Source: Frigidibacter oleivorans (GTDB lineage Bacteria; Pseudomonadota; Alphaproteobacteria; Rhodobacterales; Rhodobacteraceae). From it: a DNA stretch of 64,000 bases. The position numbers and the translations under genes are program-made. The stretch covers positions 372,001 to 436,000 of the forward strand of contig NZ_RJRZ01000002.1 in assembly GCF_003993775.1 (NCBI RefSeq), given 5' to 3'. Of this stretch, positions 16,188 to 25,898 are shown in pieces (position 1 is the stretch's first letter; every line of letters begins with the position of its first letter). Below the pieces are notes generated by a model. It saw only the letters and a program-made list of their open reading frames with translations, made no database searches and was not told the origin of the DNA.

Positions 16188-19100
16188 ATGAGCGACGCCA
16201 CTTCCAGCCCCGCAGGTCCCGAGCCCGATCGCAGGCTCGTCCTTGTGGGGGTCGGGGCGTCGGCCGGCGGGCTGGAGGCGTTCCGCAGCCTGCTGGGCGC
16301 GCTGCGTCCCAGTGACGATTTCGCCCTGATCCTGGTGCAGCATCTCGACCCGGAACATGAAAGCCTGCTGCCGGAACTGCTGGCCAAGCGCACACGACTG
16401 CCGGTCCTGTCCATCGAGGACGGCCAGACGGTCGAACGCGGCCATATCTATCTGATCCCCCCCGCCTATGAGCTGGATATCGAGGGGTTCACCCTGCGCC
16501 TGCGCCCCTTCGACAGCCCGCGCGGGCTGCGCCGGCCGATCGACAGCTTCTTCGAGGCGCTGGCCCGCGAACACGGGCCGGATTGCGCCGGGATCATCCT
16601 GTCCGGCACCGGCAGCGACGGCAGCCAGGGCGTGCGCGCGATCAAGGAGGCGGGCGGGCTGGTCTTCGCCCAGGAACCGCGTGAGGCGCGCTATGACGGC
16701 ATGCCGCGCAGCGCCATGGCCACGGGCGCCGTCGATATGGTGGTGCCGGCCGCCGATACGATCTCTGTCCTCCGGGACTTTCACATGCGCCAGACCGGGC
16801 TGGTCCCGGCGCTGGAAAGCGATTCCGAATTCATCGAAAAGGTGGTGCGGAACGTCCGCTATCGCACCGGCCACGACTTTTCCGGCTACAAGCACGGCAC
16901 GCTGCTGCGCCGCATCTCGCTGCGGATGTCGGTGCTGGAACTGGAAAGCCCGGCGGACTACCTGCGCGAACTGGTGCAGAGCCGGGGCGAGGCGGAACGG
17001 CTGTTCCGCGACCTGCTGGTCAACGTCACCAGCTTCTTCCGCGACCCCGAGGTGTTCGAGGCGCTGCGAACGCGGGTGATCCCCGCCATCCTCGACAGCA
17101 AATCGCCGGATGACGAGGTGCGGGTCTGGGTGCCGGGCTGTTCCACCGGGCAGGAAGCCTACACCATCGCCATGCTCTTCGCCGAAGAGATGTCGCGCAG
17201 CGACGTGCGGCCGCAGGTCTCGATCTTCGGCACCGATATCGACGAAGAGGCGATCGCCGTCGCGCGCAAGGGCAGCTTCCCGTCCAGCATCGCCGCCGAG
17301 GTGCCGCAGCCCTTCCTCGAGCGCTATTTCAACGCCACGCGCGCGGGCTATGACATGAAGTCCGAAATCCGCGACATGGTCCGCTTCTCGATCCAGAGCC
17401 TGATCAAGGATCCGCCCTTTTCCAAGCTGGACCTCATCACCTGCCGCAACGTGCTGATCTATTTCGACAGCGGGTTGCAGGCGCTGGCGCATCGGGTGTT
17501 CCAGTACGGGCTGCGCCCCGGCGGCTTCCTGATGCTGGGCACCAGCGAGGGCCTGCCGGCCGAGGATCCGAGCTTTGCCCCCGCGGCGACGGAATTCAGG
17601 ATCTGGCGGCGGACGTCCGCGCAGGTGCGCCCGCTGGACCTGCCCCGCAGCTTTCGCCCGACCCCCGACGCGGGCGCGCATCGCGGCGCGGACGAGGACC
17701 TCGAGGTGCTGGGCATGGCGCCCGCGGTCGCGCAGGCGCTGTTCGACCGCTATGTGCCGCCCTTCATCGTGCTGAAGCCGGACGACGAGATCGCGGTGAT
17801 CGGCCGCGGCGCCGAACGGTTCCTGCGGGTGTCTGCGGGGCGGGTGTCGCTGGGGGCGCGGGCGCTGATCCTGCCGGAACTGGAGCCGGCGCTGAAACGG
17901 GTGCTGACCGGCCTGGCACTGGAAAATGCCCCTTATCGGCGGCTGGAACTGTCCAATTCCGGCCCCGACCTGCCGCCGAAGCTGGCCATCGGTGCCCGGA
18001 TCCTGGCGAGCGGCGAGCGTGTCGTCACCTTCGAGAGGGCCGAGGCGCGGCCGGATGCCCCCCAACCCGGAGCCGAGGATGGCAAGGCGCAGATCGTCAT
18101 CGACGAGGCCTATGTCAGCCAGCTGGAAGACGAGCTGGAAAATGCCCGCCAGACGATCCGCACCACGGTGGAAGAGCTCGAAACCTCGAACGAGGAACTG
18201 AAATCCTCGAACGAGGAAATGATGTCCATGAACGAGGAGCTGCAATCGGCCAACGAGGAGCTGTCGACCACCAACGACGAGCTGCAAAGCAAGCTGCGCG
18301 AACTGGCACAGGCCAACAACGACCTCGCCAACTTCATGGAATCGACGCAGGTCGCCACCGTCTTCGTCGACTCCTCGCTGCGGCTGCGCACCTTCACGCC
18401 CGAGGCCACCACATGGTTCCGGTTCGTCGATCACGACCGGGGCCGCGACCTGGGGGATATCGGCACCCGGCTGGACATGGGCCTTCTGATCGCCGCCTGC
18501 CAGCGGGTGCTGTCGAATGGCGAGGTCGAGGAACTGGAGATGGCCACCACCGACGGCCATGCCTCGGTGCTGCTGCGGGTGGCGCCCTACCGGTCGGATT
18601 CCGCCGGCAATGGTGGCGGGGTCGTGTTCTCGATCTTCGACGTCACCAAGGTCGCGCGCTATGCCCGCGAGGCCGCCCGCGCCGAGGCGGAAATCCGCGC
18701 CCGGGCCGAAGAGATCGAAACGCTCTACAGCACCAGCCCCAGTGCGATGGGGCTGATCGATTCCGATCTGCGGGTGCTGCGGGCCAGCCGGCGGCTGACC
18801 GGCATCACCGGCGTGCCGCAGGATGACCTGATCGGCGCCCGGCTGGCCGAGATCGCGCCGGAATTCGCGGCGCTCGTCCTGCCCTCGATCCGGCGGGTGC
18901 TGCAGTCGGGCGAACCGCTGCTGCACGACATGGTGCGCGGCACTTCGGCCGAGGCGCCGGGCGAACGGCGCATCTGGCAGATCGACTGGTATCCGGTGCT
19001 CTCGAACGGGCAGACCCGGGGCGTGGGCTTCAACCTCACAGACGTGACGCAGCTGATGGTCCTGCAGGCCGACCTGCGGCGGATCATGCGCGAGTTGCAG

Positions 19101-19715
19101 CACCGGGTGAAGAACATGCTGTCCAACGTCATCGCGCTGGTCAAACGCGCGGGGCGGGAACAGGGCGATCCGAAGGAGATCTTCGAAACGCTGTCGCGCC
19201 GCATCGGGGCACTCGCCAATACCCATAACCTGCTGACGGCGGAAAACTGGTCCTCCACCGCGCTGCGCGACATCCTCGACCTGGAACTGGTGCGGGTCTA
19301 TGGGCCCGAAAGGGTGGAACTGCGCGGCCCCGACCTGCGGCTGAACGCGCGGGCGACGCTGGCCATCGGCATGGTGCTGCACGAACTTGCGACCAACGCG
19401 TCGAAATACGGCGCCTTCTCCAACGCCGAGGGGCAGGTCACCGTGCGCTGGTCGAAGACGGATGACGGCGACGGCGAGTTGCTGGTGCTGCGCTGGCAGG
19501 AACGGGGCGGTCCGGCCGTGTCACCCCCCGGGCGACGGGGCTTCGGCAGCCAACTGGTGCAATCGATGATCGAGGGGTCCCTGGGCGGGGTGCTCGAATC
19601 CCGTTGGGAACCCGAGGGCTTGACGGCTGTTATGACCGTTGCGTGGGAAGCGGCGACGGAAGTGGACTATGACAGCGAGAAGGACCCCCTCGGACATGCG
19701 GATCCTCTACCTTGA
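16188..19715 (+). CDS. CheB-CheR-PAS hybrid sensor with C-terminal HWE/HisKA_2 histidine kinase
   Basis: 1175 residues. A CheB methylesterase-like domain (about 15-190) retains Ser25 in GASAGG, His52 in VQHLDP and the Asp of SGTGSDGSQG. A CheR methyltransferase domain (about 205-470) follows, with VPGCSTGQEAYTIA as the SAM site. PAS-like segments flank a heptad-rich coiled coil near 650-705 (repeats of T/S-NEEL). The kinase region has the phospho-acceptor H972 in ELQHRVKN and an N-box HELATNASKYG near 1065, typical of HWE/HisKA_2 kinases. No membrane segment. This architecture is known from alphaproteobacterial stress and chemotaxis-like signalling. Its end overlaps the response-regulator gene by 47 bp. 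Start ATG with AGGG upstream. Confidence 0.9.
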   Translation: MSDATSSPAGPEPDRRLVLVGVGASAGGLEAFRSLLGALRPSDDFALILVQHLDPEHESLLPELLAKRTRLPVLSIEDGQTVERGHIYLIPPAYELDIEGFTLRLRPFDSPRGLRRPIDSFFEALAREHGPDCAGIILSGTGSDGSQGVRAIKEAGGLVFAQEPREARYDGMPRSAMATGAVDMVVPAADTISVLRDFHMRQTGLVPALESDSEFIEKVVRNVRYRTGHDFSGYKHGTLLRRISLRMSVLELESPADYLRELVQSRGEAERLFRDLLVNVTSFFRDPEVFEALRTRVIPAILDSKSPDDEVRVWVPGCSTGQEAYTIAMLFAEEMSRSDVRPQVSIFGTDIDEEAIAVARKGSFPSSIAAEVPQPFLERYFNATRAGYDMKSEIRDMVRFSIQSLIKDPPFSKLDLITCRNVLIYFDSGLQALAHRVFQYGLRPGGFLMLGTSEGLPAEDPSFAPAATEFRIWRRTSAQVRPLDLPRSFRPTPDAGAHRGADEDLEVLGMAPAVAQALFDRYVPPFIVLKPDDEIAVIGRGAERFLRVSAGRVSLGARALILPELEPALKRVLTGLALENAPYRRLELSNSGPDLPPKLAIGARILASGERVVTFERAEARPDAPQPGAEDGKAQIVIDEAYVSQLEDELENARQTIRTTVEELETSNEELKSSNEEMMSMNEELQSANEELSTTNDELQSKLRELAQANNDLANFMESTQVATVFVDSSLRLRTFTPEATTWFRFVDHDRGRDLGDIGTRLDMGLLIAACQRVLSNGEVEELEMATTDGHASVLLRVAPYRSDSAGNGGGVVFSIFDVTKVARYAREAARAEAEIRARAEEIETLYSTSPSAMGLIDSDLRVLRASRRLTGITGVPQDDLIGARLAEIAPEFAALVLPSIRRVLQSGEPLLHDMVRGTSAEAPGERRIWQIDWYPVLSNGQTRGVGFNLTDVTQLMVLQADLRRIMRELQHRVKNMLSNVIALVKRAGREQGDPKEIFETLSRRIGALANTHNLLTAENWSSTALRDILDLELVRVYGPERVELRGPDLRLNARATLAIGMVLHELATNASKYGAFSNAEGQVTVRWSKTDDGDGELLVLRWQERGGPAVSPPGRRGFGSQLVQSMIEGSLGGVLESRWEPEGLTAVMTVAWEAATEVDYDSEKDPLGHADPLP

Positions 19716-20076
19716 AGACGAAGCGATCATCGCCCTGGAAACGGCCGAGGTCCTGCGGGACATCGGCTTCGGCGATGTCGCCGTCGCCTATTCGCTGGAC
19801 GGGGCGGAACGGCAGCTGAACGGCGGCCTGCCGGATCTTGCGCTGCTGGACGTCAATCTTGGCAACGGCCGGACCTCGTTCGACCTTGGCAACCGGCTGC
19901 TCGATGCCGGGGTGCCGGTCGTCTATGCGACGGGCTATGCGCCGGGCAGCCTGCCGTCGGACGAACGCGCCGTGGTGATCGAAAAGCCGCTGTCGCAGCC
20001 GGTGCTGGAGCGCACCCTGCAGACGGTGATCTGCAGCGGCGCCTCGGCCGGGAATTCCAGCACCTCCGCCGCCTGA
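19669..20076 (+). CDS. Single-domain response regulator
   Basis: 135 residues forming one CheY-like receiver: acidic pocket LEDE, phospho-acceptor Asp in LLDVNLG, and the conserved Lys in IEKP. No DNA-binding or enzymatic output follows, only a short Ser/Ala tail. It overlaps the kinase gene and is the likely phosphorylation target. The start at ATG 19669 is supported by GGAAG upstream; ATG 19696 (MRILYLEDE) is also possible. Output is probably by phosphorelay or protein binding. Confidence 0.85.
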   Translation: MTARRTPSDMRILYLEDEAIIALETAEVLRDIGFGDVAVAYSLDGAERQLNGGLPDLALLDVNLGNGRTSFDLGNRLLDAGVPVVYATGYAPGSLPSDERAVVIEKPLSQPVLERTLQTVICSGASAGNSSTSAA

Positions 20077-20079
20077 TCC

Positions 20080-20532
20080 TCAGCCCTTCGGCTGCCAGCG
20101 CGACAGCGCCGCCTCGTCCTCGTCCCTGGCCGCCACCCAGGCGGCGCCATCGTCGCCGATCTCCTTCTTCCAGAACGGCGCGCGGGATTTCAGATAGTCC
20201 ATCAGGAATTCCGCTGCGGCGAAGGCCGCCGCCCGGTGCCGCGACCCGGTGGCCACCATCATGATCGGCTCTCCCGGCGCCAGCCGGCCGTGACGGTGCA
20301 GGATCAGGCAGTCCGTCAGGTCCCACCGTGCCCGCGCCTCGGCCTCGATGGCCTGCAGGGCGCGCTCGGTCATGCCGGGATAATGCTCGATCTCCATTGC
20401 CGTCATCCGGCCGCTGTCGTCGCGCACGATGCCGAGGAAGGTCACCACCGCCCCGGTGTCCCGTCCGCCCTGGCCGAAGGCCGCGACTTCCGCGCCGTGA
20501 TCGAAGGCTTCGGCCTGAACCCGCACCGCCAT
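20080..20532 (-). CDS. moaE: Molybdopterin synthase catalytic subunit MoaE
   Basis: 150 residues of the MoaE family, the large subunit that converts cPMP to molybdopterin using the MoaD thiocarboxylate. Recognisable blocks are GAVVTFLGIVRD, MEIEHYPGMTE, and the active-site segment FLMDYLKSRAPFWKKE with its Lys residues. ATG at 20532 lies 2 nt after the moaD stop, so moaD and moaE form an operon. It ends 3 bp from the response regulator on the opposite strand. Molybdopterin supply fits the nearby fdhD. Confidence 0.93.
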   Translation of the reverse strand: MAVRVQAEAFDHGAEVAAFGQGGRDTGAVVTFLGIVRDDSGRMTAMEIEHYPGMTERALQAIEAEARARWDLTDCLILHRHGRLAPGEPIMMVATGSRHRAAAFAAAEFLMDYLKSRAPFWKKEIGDDGAAWVAARDEDEAALSRWQPKG

Positions 20533-20534
20533 CG

Positions 20535-20786
20535 TCAGCCCCCCGTCATCGGCGGGAAGAAGGCGACCTCGCGCACGCCGGCGAGGGGCGCGTCGAAACC
20601 CGCCATGTCCTGATCCAGCGCCACCCGCAGCGCCGACAGATCGGCGAAGGCGGCGGCGTAGCGCTCTTCCCGGGCGCGTAACTCGTCCACCAGCGCGGCG
20701 ACGGTCGGGGCCGCCGTCTCGACCGTTTCGCGCGGCAGGCCGATCCGCTCGCGGACCCAGGCGAAATAAAGGATGTCGATGGTCAT
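20535..20786 (-). CDS. moaD: Molybdopterin synthase sulfur-carrier subunit MoaD
   Basis: 83 residues, ubiquitin-like beta-grasp, ending in the MTGG diglycine needed for adenylation and thiocarboxylation. ILYFAWVRERIG at the N-terminus is typical of MoaD. ATG at 20786 has a GGAGG site 5 nt upstream. It is the sulfur donor to MoaE, encoded immediately downstream. Confidence 0.93.
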   Translation of the reverse strand: MTIDILYFAWVRERIGLPRETVETAAPTVAALVDELRAREERYAAAFADLSALRVALDQDMAGFDAPLAGVREVAFFPPMTGG

Positions 20787-20871
20787 GCGGCCTCCGTCGC
20801 GGGGGGTGGTCCAGTCCTGCCGCAGACGGCGGCGGGACACAAGGCCGAAGCCCGGCGGCCACCGGCGGGGG

Positions 20872-22470
20872 TCAGGCGCCCCGCGCCTCCTGCATCATCT
20901 GCGCCGCCTTCTCGGCGATCATCATCACCGGCGCGTTGGTGTTGCCCGAGGTGATGCGCGGCATGATCGAGGCATCGGCGATGCGCAACCGCCCCGCCGC
21001 CCGCAGGCGCAGTTGCGGATCGACGACCGAGCCTGCATCCGCCCCCATCCGGCAGGTGCCGACCGGGTGGAAGATCGTGGTGCCGATCGCCCCCGCCGCC
21101 TGCATCAGCGCCTCGCGCCCGGTGACCTCGGCCCCGGGCAGATGTTCGACGGGTGCATAGCGCGCGAAGGCCGGCTGCGCCGCGATCCACCGGGTCAGTT
21201 CGATGGCCCGCACCGCCACCTCGCGGTCGCTGTCCGTCGACAGATAGTTCGGCCGGATCCGGGGCGCGCTGCGATGCGCGGCATCGGACAGGTGCACCGA
21301 TCCGCGGCTGTCCGGCCGCAGGTTGCAGACGCTGGCGGTCATCGCCGGAAAGCGGTGGATCGGTTCGCCGAAGCGGTCGAGGCTGACGGGCTGCACATGG
21401 TACTCCAGATCGGGCGTCGCCTTTTCCGGCCCCGACCGGGTGAAGATGCCGACCTGACTGGGCGCCATCGCCATCGGGCCGGACCGGCGCAGCAGGTATT
21501 CCATCCCGATGGACATCCGGCCCGTCAGGCGGCTGGCGCGTTCGTTCAGGGTGGGGACGCCGGTCACCTTGTAGATCAGCCGCAACTGCAGATGGTCCTG
21601 CAGGTTCTCGCCCACATCCGGAATCTCGGCCCGGACGGCGATCCCCGCCGCCGCCAGCACCCCGGGCCGTCCGAAGCCCGAGCGTTCGAGGATGACGGGC
21701 GAGCCGATGGCACCCGCCGCCAGCACCGTTTCGACCCGGGCGCGGGCCTCTTGCGCGGTGTCGCCGCGATGAAAGCGGACGCCCCGCACCTCGCCGCCCT
21801 CGACGATCAGGCGGTCGACCTCGGCATGGGTCAGGATGCGCAGGTTCGGGCGGCGGCGCACCCTTGGCGGCAGGAAGGCGCGCCGCGCGCTCCAGCGCAG
21901 GCCGGATCGCTGGGTCACGTCGAAATAGCCGCCGCCCTCGTTATCGCCCCGGTTGAAATCGTCGGTCAGCGGAATTCCGGCCTCGACCGCGGCGGCGAGG
22001 AAGGCGTCCAGCACATCCCAGCGGACGCGCGCCTTTTCCACCCGCAGCGGCCCGCCCGCGCCATGCATCCCGTCGGCGCCGCGATAGTGGTCTTCCTGCC
22101 GGCGGAACAGCGGCAGCACATCGTCCCAGCCCCAGCCGGTGCAACCCATCTGCCGCCAGCCGTCATAATCGGCGGCCTGCCCGCGCATGTAGATCATGCC
22201 GTTGATCGAGGAGGATCCGCCCATCAGCCGCCCGCGCGGATAGGCCAGGACGCGCCCGTTCAGGCCCGGCTCCGGCTCGGTCCTGTACAGCCAGTCGGTG
22301 CGCGGATTGCCGATGCAGTAGAGATAGCCCACGGGGATATGCACCCAGTGATAGGCGTCGCTGCCCCCCGCCTCCAGCAGCAGCACCGTCACCCGCGGAT
22401 CGGCGGACAGCCGGTTCGCCAGCACGCAGCCCGCGCTGCCCGCCCCGATCACGATATAGTCGAACTCCAC
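20872..22470 (-). CDS. GMC-family FAD oxidoreductase (choline/alcohol dehydrogenase-like)
   Basis: 532 residues. The N-terminal dinucleotide fold is [17 protein letters not shown], the GMC signature follows as [18 protein letters not shown], and the C-terminal catalytic region shows HPVGTCRMG with a terminal N-T-N-A-P-V block. Family members oxidise primary alcohols such as choline with FAD; the exact substrate is not clear. The start is a GTG at 22470 with a GGGAGGGG ribosome site. It sits 25 bp downstream of pgsA and 85 bp before moaD, all on one strand. Confidence 0.88.
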   Translation of the reverse strand: MEFDYIVIGAGSAGCVLANRLSADPRVTVLLLEAGGSDAYHWVHIPVGYLYCIGNPRTDWLYRTEPEPGLNGRVLAYPRGRLMGGSSSINGMIYMRGQAADYDGWRQMGCTGWGWDDVLPLFRRQEDHYRGADGMHGAGGPLRVEKARVRWDVLDAFLAAAVEAGIPLTDDFNRGDNEGGGYFDVTQRSGLRWSARRAFLPPRVRRRPNLRILTHAEVDRLIVEGGEVRGVRFHRGDTAQEARARVETVLAAGAIGSPVILERSGFGRPGVLAAAGIAVRAEIPDVGENLQDHLQLRLIYKVTGVPTLNERASRLTGRMSIGMEYLLRRSGPMAMAPSQVGIFTRSGPEKATPDLEYHVQPVSLDRFGEPIHRFPAMTASVCNLRPDSRGSVHLSDAAHRSAPRIRPNYLSTDSDREVAVRAIELTRWIAAQPAFARYAPVEHLPGAEVTGREALMQAAGAIGTTIFHPVGTCRMGADAGSVVDPQLRLRAAGRLRIADASIMPRITSGNTNAPVMMIAEKAAQMMQEARGA

Positions 22471-22495
22471 CCGCCCCTCCCGATGGGACCGGCGG

Positions 22496-23116
22496 TCAGG
22501 GCCGGTCCTTCAGATAGGGTAGCGATTTGCGGAAGTAATCCCAGCCGGTGATGAAGGTCAGCGCGGCGGCCACCCAGATCAGTGCCAGCCCCGCCACTGT
22601 CGCCCATCCCGCCGTCCCTTGGGCAAAGCGGACGGCGCCGCCCGCCTCCGGCCCGTGGCCATGGGCGACATAGGTCAGCCCGGTGCCCAGGAACAGGACT
22701 GCGATCGACACCATCTGCGCCGTGGTCTTCCACTTGGCCAGCTTCGTCACCTTCAGCAGCGCCGCCTCGACCCCGAGGAATTCGCGCAGGCCCGAGACGA
22801 AGACCTCGCGGAACAGGATCACCGTCGCCGGCAGGATCAGCCAGGGATTCATGCCGGAATAGCCGGTAATCACCATGATCGCGATCACCACCATCGCCTT
22901 GTCGGCGATCGGGTCCAGCATGGCGCCGAAGCGCGATTCCTGCTTCCACAGCCGTGCGAGATAGCCGTCGAACCAGTCGGTGACCGCCGCGCCGATGAAC
23001 AGCGCCAGCGCGGCCCAGTCGGCCCAGGGGCGGCTGAAATACAGGAACATCACCGGCACCCCGGGCGCGGCCAGCAGGCGCAGGACGGTGAGGATGTTGG
23101 GGATTGTCCATTTCAT
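22496..23116 (-). CDS. pgsA: CDP-diacylglycerol--glycerol-3-phosphate 3-phosphatidyltransferase
   Basis: 206 residues with about five membrane segments. The CDP-alcohol phosphotransferase motif D-x2-D-G-x2-A-R-x8-G-x3-D-x3-D is complete ([10 protein letters not shown] ... [10 protein letters not shown]). The start [14 protein letters not shown] is typical of PgsA. It makes phosphatidylglycerophosphate for phosphatidylglycerol synthesis in the inner membrane. In related bacteria I recall it standing between uvrC and moaD/moaE; here a deaminase and a GMC gene are interposed. Confidence 0.93.
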   Translation of the reverse strand: MKWTIPNILTVLRLLAAPGVPVMFLYFSRPWADWAALALFIGAAVTDWFDGYLARLWKQESRFGAMLDPIADKAMVVIAIMVITGYSGMNPWLILPATVILFREVFVSGLREFLGVEAALLKVTKLAKWKTTAQMVSIAVLFLGTGLTYVAHGHGPEAGGAVRFAQGTAGWATVAGLALIWVAAALTFITGWDYFRKSLPYLKDRP

Positions 23117-23217
23117 GCCGCAGTCCTAGCCGAAAGCCCGCGCGGCGGGAAGCGGCTGACGACGGGAACCGCAGGGCCCGTCAGCGGGTATTGGCCGCAC
23201 CAGCATCGCGAGGCAGC

Positions 23218-23706
23218 ATGGACCTTCCCGAACCGACCTTCGACGACGTGACCCATCTGCGGCAGGCGATCCATCAGGCCAGCCTCGCCCGCGCGCGGGG
23301 CGACCATCCCTTCGGCGCCTGCCTTGTCGATGACGAGGGGCGGCTGCTGATGGAGGGCGGCAACACCGTCGTCACCAGCGGCGACGGCACGGCCCATGCG
23401 GAACTGGCGCTGCTGTCGCGGGCGATGCGCGAACTGGGGCGCGACCGGGTGCGGGGCGCCACGCTCTATGCCAGCACCGAGCCCTGTTCGATGTGCGCGG
23501 GCGCGGCGCGGTGGGCCGGGATCGGCCGCGTCGTCTTCGGCACCCCGCAGGAAGAGATGGCCGGGTTCGGCAGCGCCGGCGCGCAATCGGCCCGTGACAT
23601 CCGCTGCCGTGCGGTGCTGGCCGCCGCGGGCGGCGAGGTGCAGGTGGTGGGACCGATGCTGCAGACCGAGGCGCGGAAGGTGCACGAAGGCTTCTGGCCC
23701 GACTGA
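23218..23706 (+). CDS. Zinc nucleoside/base deaminase (TadA/guanine-deaminase-like)
   Basis: 162 residues of the cytidine/deoxycytidylate deaminase fold. Zinc ligands and proton shuttle are in TAHAEL and EPCSMCAGA (H-x-E and P-C-x2-C). The N-terminal DHPFGACLVDDEGRLL is typical of guanine deaminase or tRNA adenosine deaminase relatives; which substrate it uses cannot be decided. ATG at 23218 with a GAGG site. It lies alone on the plus strand between pgsA and uvrC. Confidence 0.82.
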   Translation: MDLPEPTFDDVTHLRQAIHQASLARARGDHPFGACLVDDEGRLLMEGGNTVVTSGDGTAHAELALLSRAMRELGRDRVRGATLYASTEPCSMCAGAARWAGIGRVVFGTPQEEMAGFGSAGAQSARDIRCRAVLAAAGGEVQVVGPMLQTEARKVHEGFWPD

Positions 23707-23711
23707 CCGGC

Positions 23712-25622
23712 TCAGCCCTTTGCGTGGAAGAAGTCGTGCACCGTCCGGGCGATGGCGCTGGAAATGCCCGGGGCCGCCTCCAGATCCGCCAGCCCGGCGC
23801 GCGCCACCGCCTTGGCGCTGCCGAAATGCTGCAGCAGGGCGCGCTTGCGCGTCGCGCCCACGCCGGGAATGTCGTCCAGCGGCGTCGCCCCCACCGCCTT
23901 CGCCCGTTTCGCCCGATGCGCGCCGATGGCCCAGCGATGCGCCTCGTCCCGCAGCCGCTGGACGAAATACAGCACCGGGTCGTTGTGGCGCAGGGCGAAG
24001 GGCTGCTGGCCGGGGCGGTGAAACTCTTCCTTGCCGGCGTCGCGGTCGATGCCCTTGGCCACGCCCACCATCGGGATGTCCTCCACCCCCAGCTCCTCGA
24101 GAATGCCCTGCACCGCCGAGACCTGCCCCGCGCCGCCGTCGATCAGCAGCAGGTCGGGCCAGGCATCGGTCTGCCGGTCCGGGTCTTCCTTCAGCAGCCG
24201 GGTGAAGCGGCGGGTCAGCACCTCGCGCATCATGCCGAAATCGTCGCCCGGGGTCAGGTCCTGCCCGCGGATGTTGAACTTGCGGTATTGCGACTTCAGG
24301 AAGCCCTCGGCCCCGGCGACGATCATGCCGCCCACCGCATCGCTGCCCTGGATATGCGAGTTGTCGTAGACCTCGATCCGCGTGGGCGGTCCGTCCAGCC
24401 CGAAGGCCTCGGCCAGCCCGTCCAGCAGCTTCGACTGCGTGGCGCTTTCGCTCATCCGGCGGGCCAGGCTTTCGCGGGCATTGCGGGCGGCGTTCTCCAC
24501 CAGCTCCGCCTTCTCGCCCCGCTGCGGCACCCCCAGCACCACCTTGCGCCCGGCCCGCTGCGACAGCAGGTCGGTCATCAGGTCCGCATCCTCGATCGGA
24601 TGCGACAGCAGGATCAGGCGCGGCGGTTCCTTGTCGTCGTAGAACTGCGCGAGGAAGGCCTGCAGCACCTCCGGCTCTTCCGCGCCGGCGCCGGTGCGCG
24701 GGTAGAAGTCGCGGTTGCCCCAGTTTTGATGCGCCCGGATGAAGAAGACCTGCACGCAGGCCTGCCCGCCCTCCATATGCAGGGCCACCACATCGGCCTC
24801 GGCCACGCCGCGGGGGTTGATGCCCTGCGACGACTGCACGTTGGTCAGCGCGCGGATCCGGTCGCGCAGGGCCGCCGCCCTCTCGAACTCCATCGCCGCC
24901 GAGGCTTCGGCCATCTGCCGCGCCAGTTCCGCCTGCACCCGGGTCGAGCGGCCCTGCAGGAAGCGTTCGGCATCCGATACCAGCGCGGCGTAGTCCCCGG
25001 TGCCCACATAGCCCACGCAGGGGGCCGAACAGCGCTTGATCTGGTACAGCAGGCAGGGCCGGGTCCGGCTTTCGAACATCGAATCCGAACAGTTCCGCAG
25101 CAGGAACACCTTCTGCAGCTGGTTCAGCGTCCGGTTGACGGCGCCGGCGCTGGCGAAGGGGCCGTAGTAGTTGCCCGGTTCCGACTTCTTGCCGCGATGC
25201 TTCTTGATCTGCGGGAAGGCGTGGCTCTGGCTGACGAGGATGTTGGGAAAGCTCTTGTCGTCGCGCAGCAGCACGTTGTAGCGCGGCTTCAGCTGCTTGA
25301 TCAGGTTCTGTTCCAGCAGCAGCGCCTCGGTTTCCGCGCGCGTGGTCAGGAACATCATCTGCGCGGTTTCGCGGATCATCCGGGCGATGCGCGCCGAATG
25401 GCCCGAGGGGCGGGCATAGTTCGACACGCGCGCCTTCAGGTTCCGCGCCTTGCCGACATACAGCACCTCGTTCGCGGCATTCAGCATCCGGTAGACGCCG
25501 GGCGAATTGTCCAGATGACGCACCGCATCCGCGATCACGGCATGACCCGTCAGGGCCGGTGCCGCGCTCTGCCGCGTGTCGCCGTCGGGGGGCTGGGTCA
25601 TTCCGTCTCGTTCCGATTCCAT
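23712..25622 (-). CDS. uvrC: Excinuclease ABC subunit UvrC
   Basis: 636 residues. The N-terminal GIY-YIG nuclease has [25 protein letters not shown] UvrB-binding UVR segment ([13 protein letters not shown]) follows, then the RNase H-like C-terminal nuclease ([27 protein letters not shown]) and a terminal helix-hairpin-helix ([18 protein letters not shown]). UvrC makes both incisions in nucleotide excision repair. ATG at 25622 is the longest start; an ATG at 25601 (MTQPPDG) follows GGAACG and is equally possible. Confidence 0.96.
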   Translation of the reverse strand: MESERDGMTQPPDGDTRQSAAPALTGHAVIADAVRHLDNSPGVYRMLNAANEVLYVGKARNLKARVSNYARPSGHSARIARMIRETAQMMFLTTRAETEALLLEQNLIKQLKPRYNVLLRDDKSFPNILVSQSHAFPQIKKHRGKKSEPGNYYGPFASAGAVNRTLNQLQKVFLLRNCSDSMFESRTRPCLLYQIKRCSAPCVGYVGTGDYAALVSDAERFLQGRSTRVQAELARQMAEASAAMEFERAAALRDRIRALTNVQSSQGINPRGVAEADVVALHMEGGQACVQVFFIRAHQNWGNRDFYPRTGAGAEEPEVLQAFLAQFYDDKEPPRLILLSHPIEDADLMTDLLSQRAGRKVVLGVPQRGEKAELVENAARNARESLARRMSESATQSKLLDGLAEAFGLDGPPTRIEVYDNSHIQGSDAVGGMIVAGAEGFLKSQYRKFNIRGQDLTPGDDFGMMREVLTRRFTRLLKEDPDRQTDAWPDLLLIDGGAGQVSAVQGILEELGVEDIPMVGVAKGIDRDAGKEEFHRPGQQPFALRHNDPVLYFVQRLRDEAHRWAIGAHRAKRAKAVGATPLDDIPGVGATRKRALLQHFGSAKAVARAGLADLEAAPGISSAIARTVHDFFHAKG

Positions 25623-25784
25623 GTCCGGGCTGCAATCTTACGCGTCATCGGGCAAGAGAAAACATCTCCACCGTTTCTGTGGACAACTCTGTTGGGAACA
25701 TTCCGCCATGACGGAATCCTCCTTGTTTTCAGGCTCCCTGAGCTGCTCGCACAAGAAATAGGCAAAACGTCAAGCTATTGATAT

Positions 25785-25813
25785 ATATTAGTAAAAAATC
25801 GGTATGGCGGCAA
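25785..25813 (-). promoter_or_regulatory. Candidate sigma-70 promoter for uvrC
   Basis: On the minus strand TTGCCG (25813-25808) and TAATAT (25790-25785) are separated by 17 bp, inside the only markedly AT-rich pocket of the window (about 25740-25860). It would give a leader of about 155 nt before uvrC. The whole 25623-25898 interval has no supported gene. No experimental support. Confidence 0.4.
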
Positions 25814-25898
25814 ATCCCTGAAACTATTAAAGGATTCATAACGGAAATGTTACGCTTGTATGGCCGGTGCACAACTTTGCCGGTCGGCTCACGCAGCG

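Noticed and set aside
16182-19382. A 1066-codon open frame on the minus strand opposite the CheB-CheR-HWE kinase
   Set aside because: In GC-rich DNA the antisense of a real gene often lacks stops. The translation is compositionally biased (Arg/Gln/Asp/His-rich) with no recognisable domain, while the plus strand encodes a complete multidomain protein.
25680-25720. Possible SOS (LexA) box upstream of uvrC
   Set aside because: The closest match on the minus strand is GTTC-N8-GTTG, which departs from the alphaproteobacterial GTTC-N7-GTTC consensus in both spacing and sequence.
25729-25839. 36-codon ORF on the minus strand in the AT-rich pocket
   Set aside because: It has no ribosome site and no recognisable sequence, and it lies over the candidate uvrC promoter.
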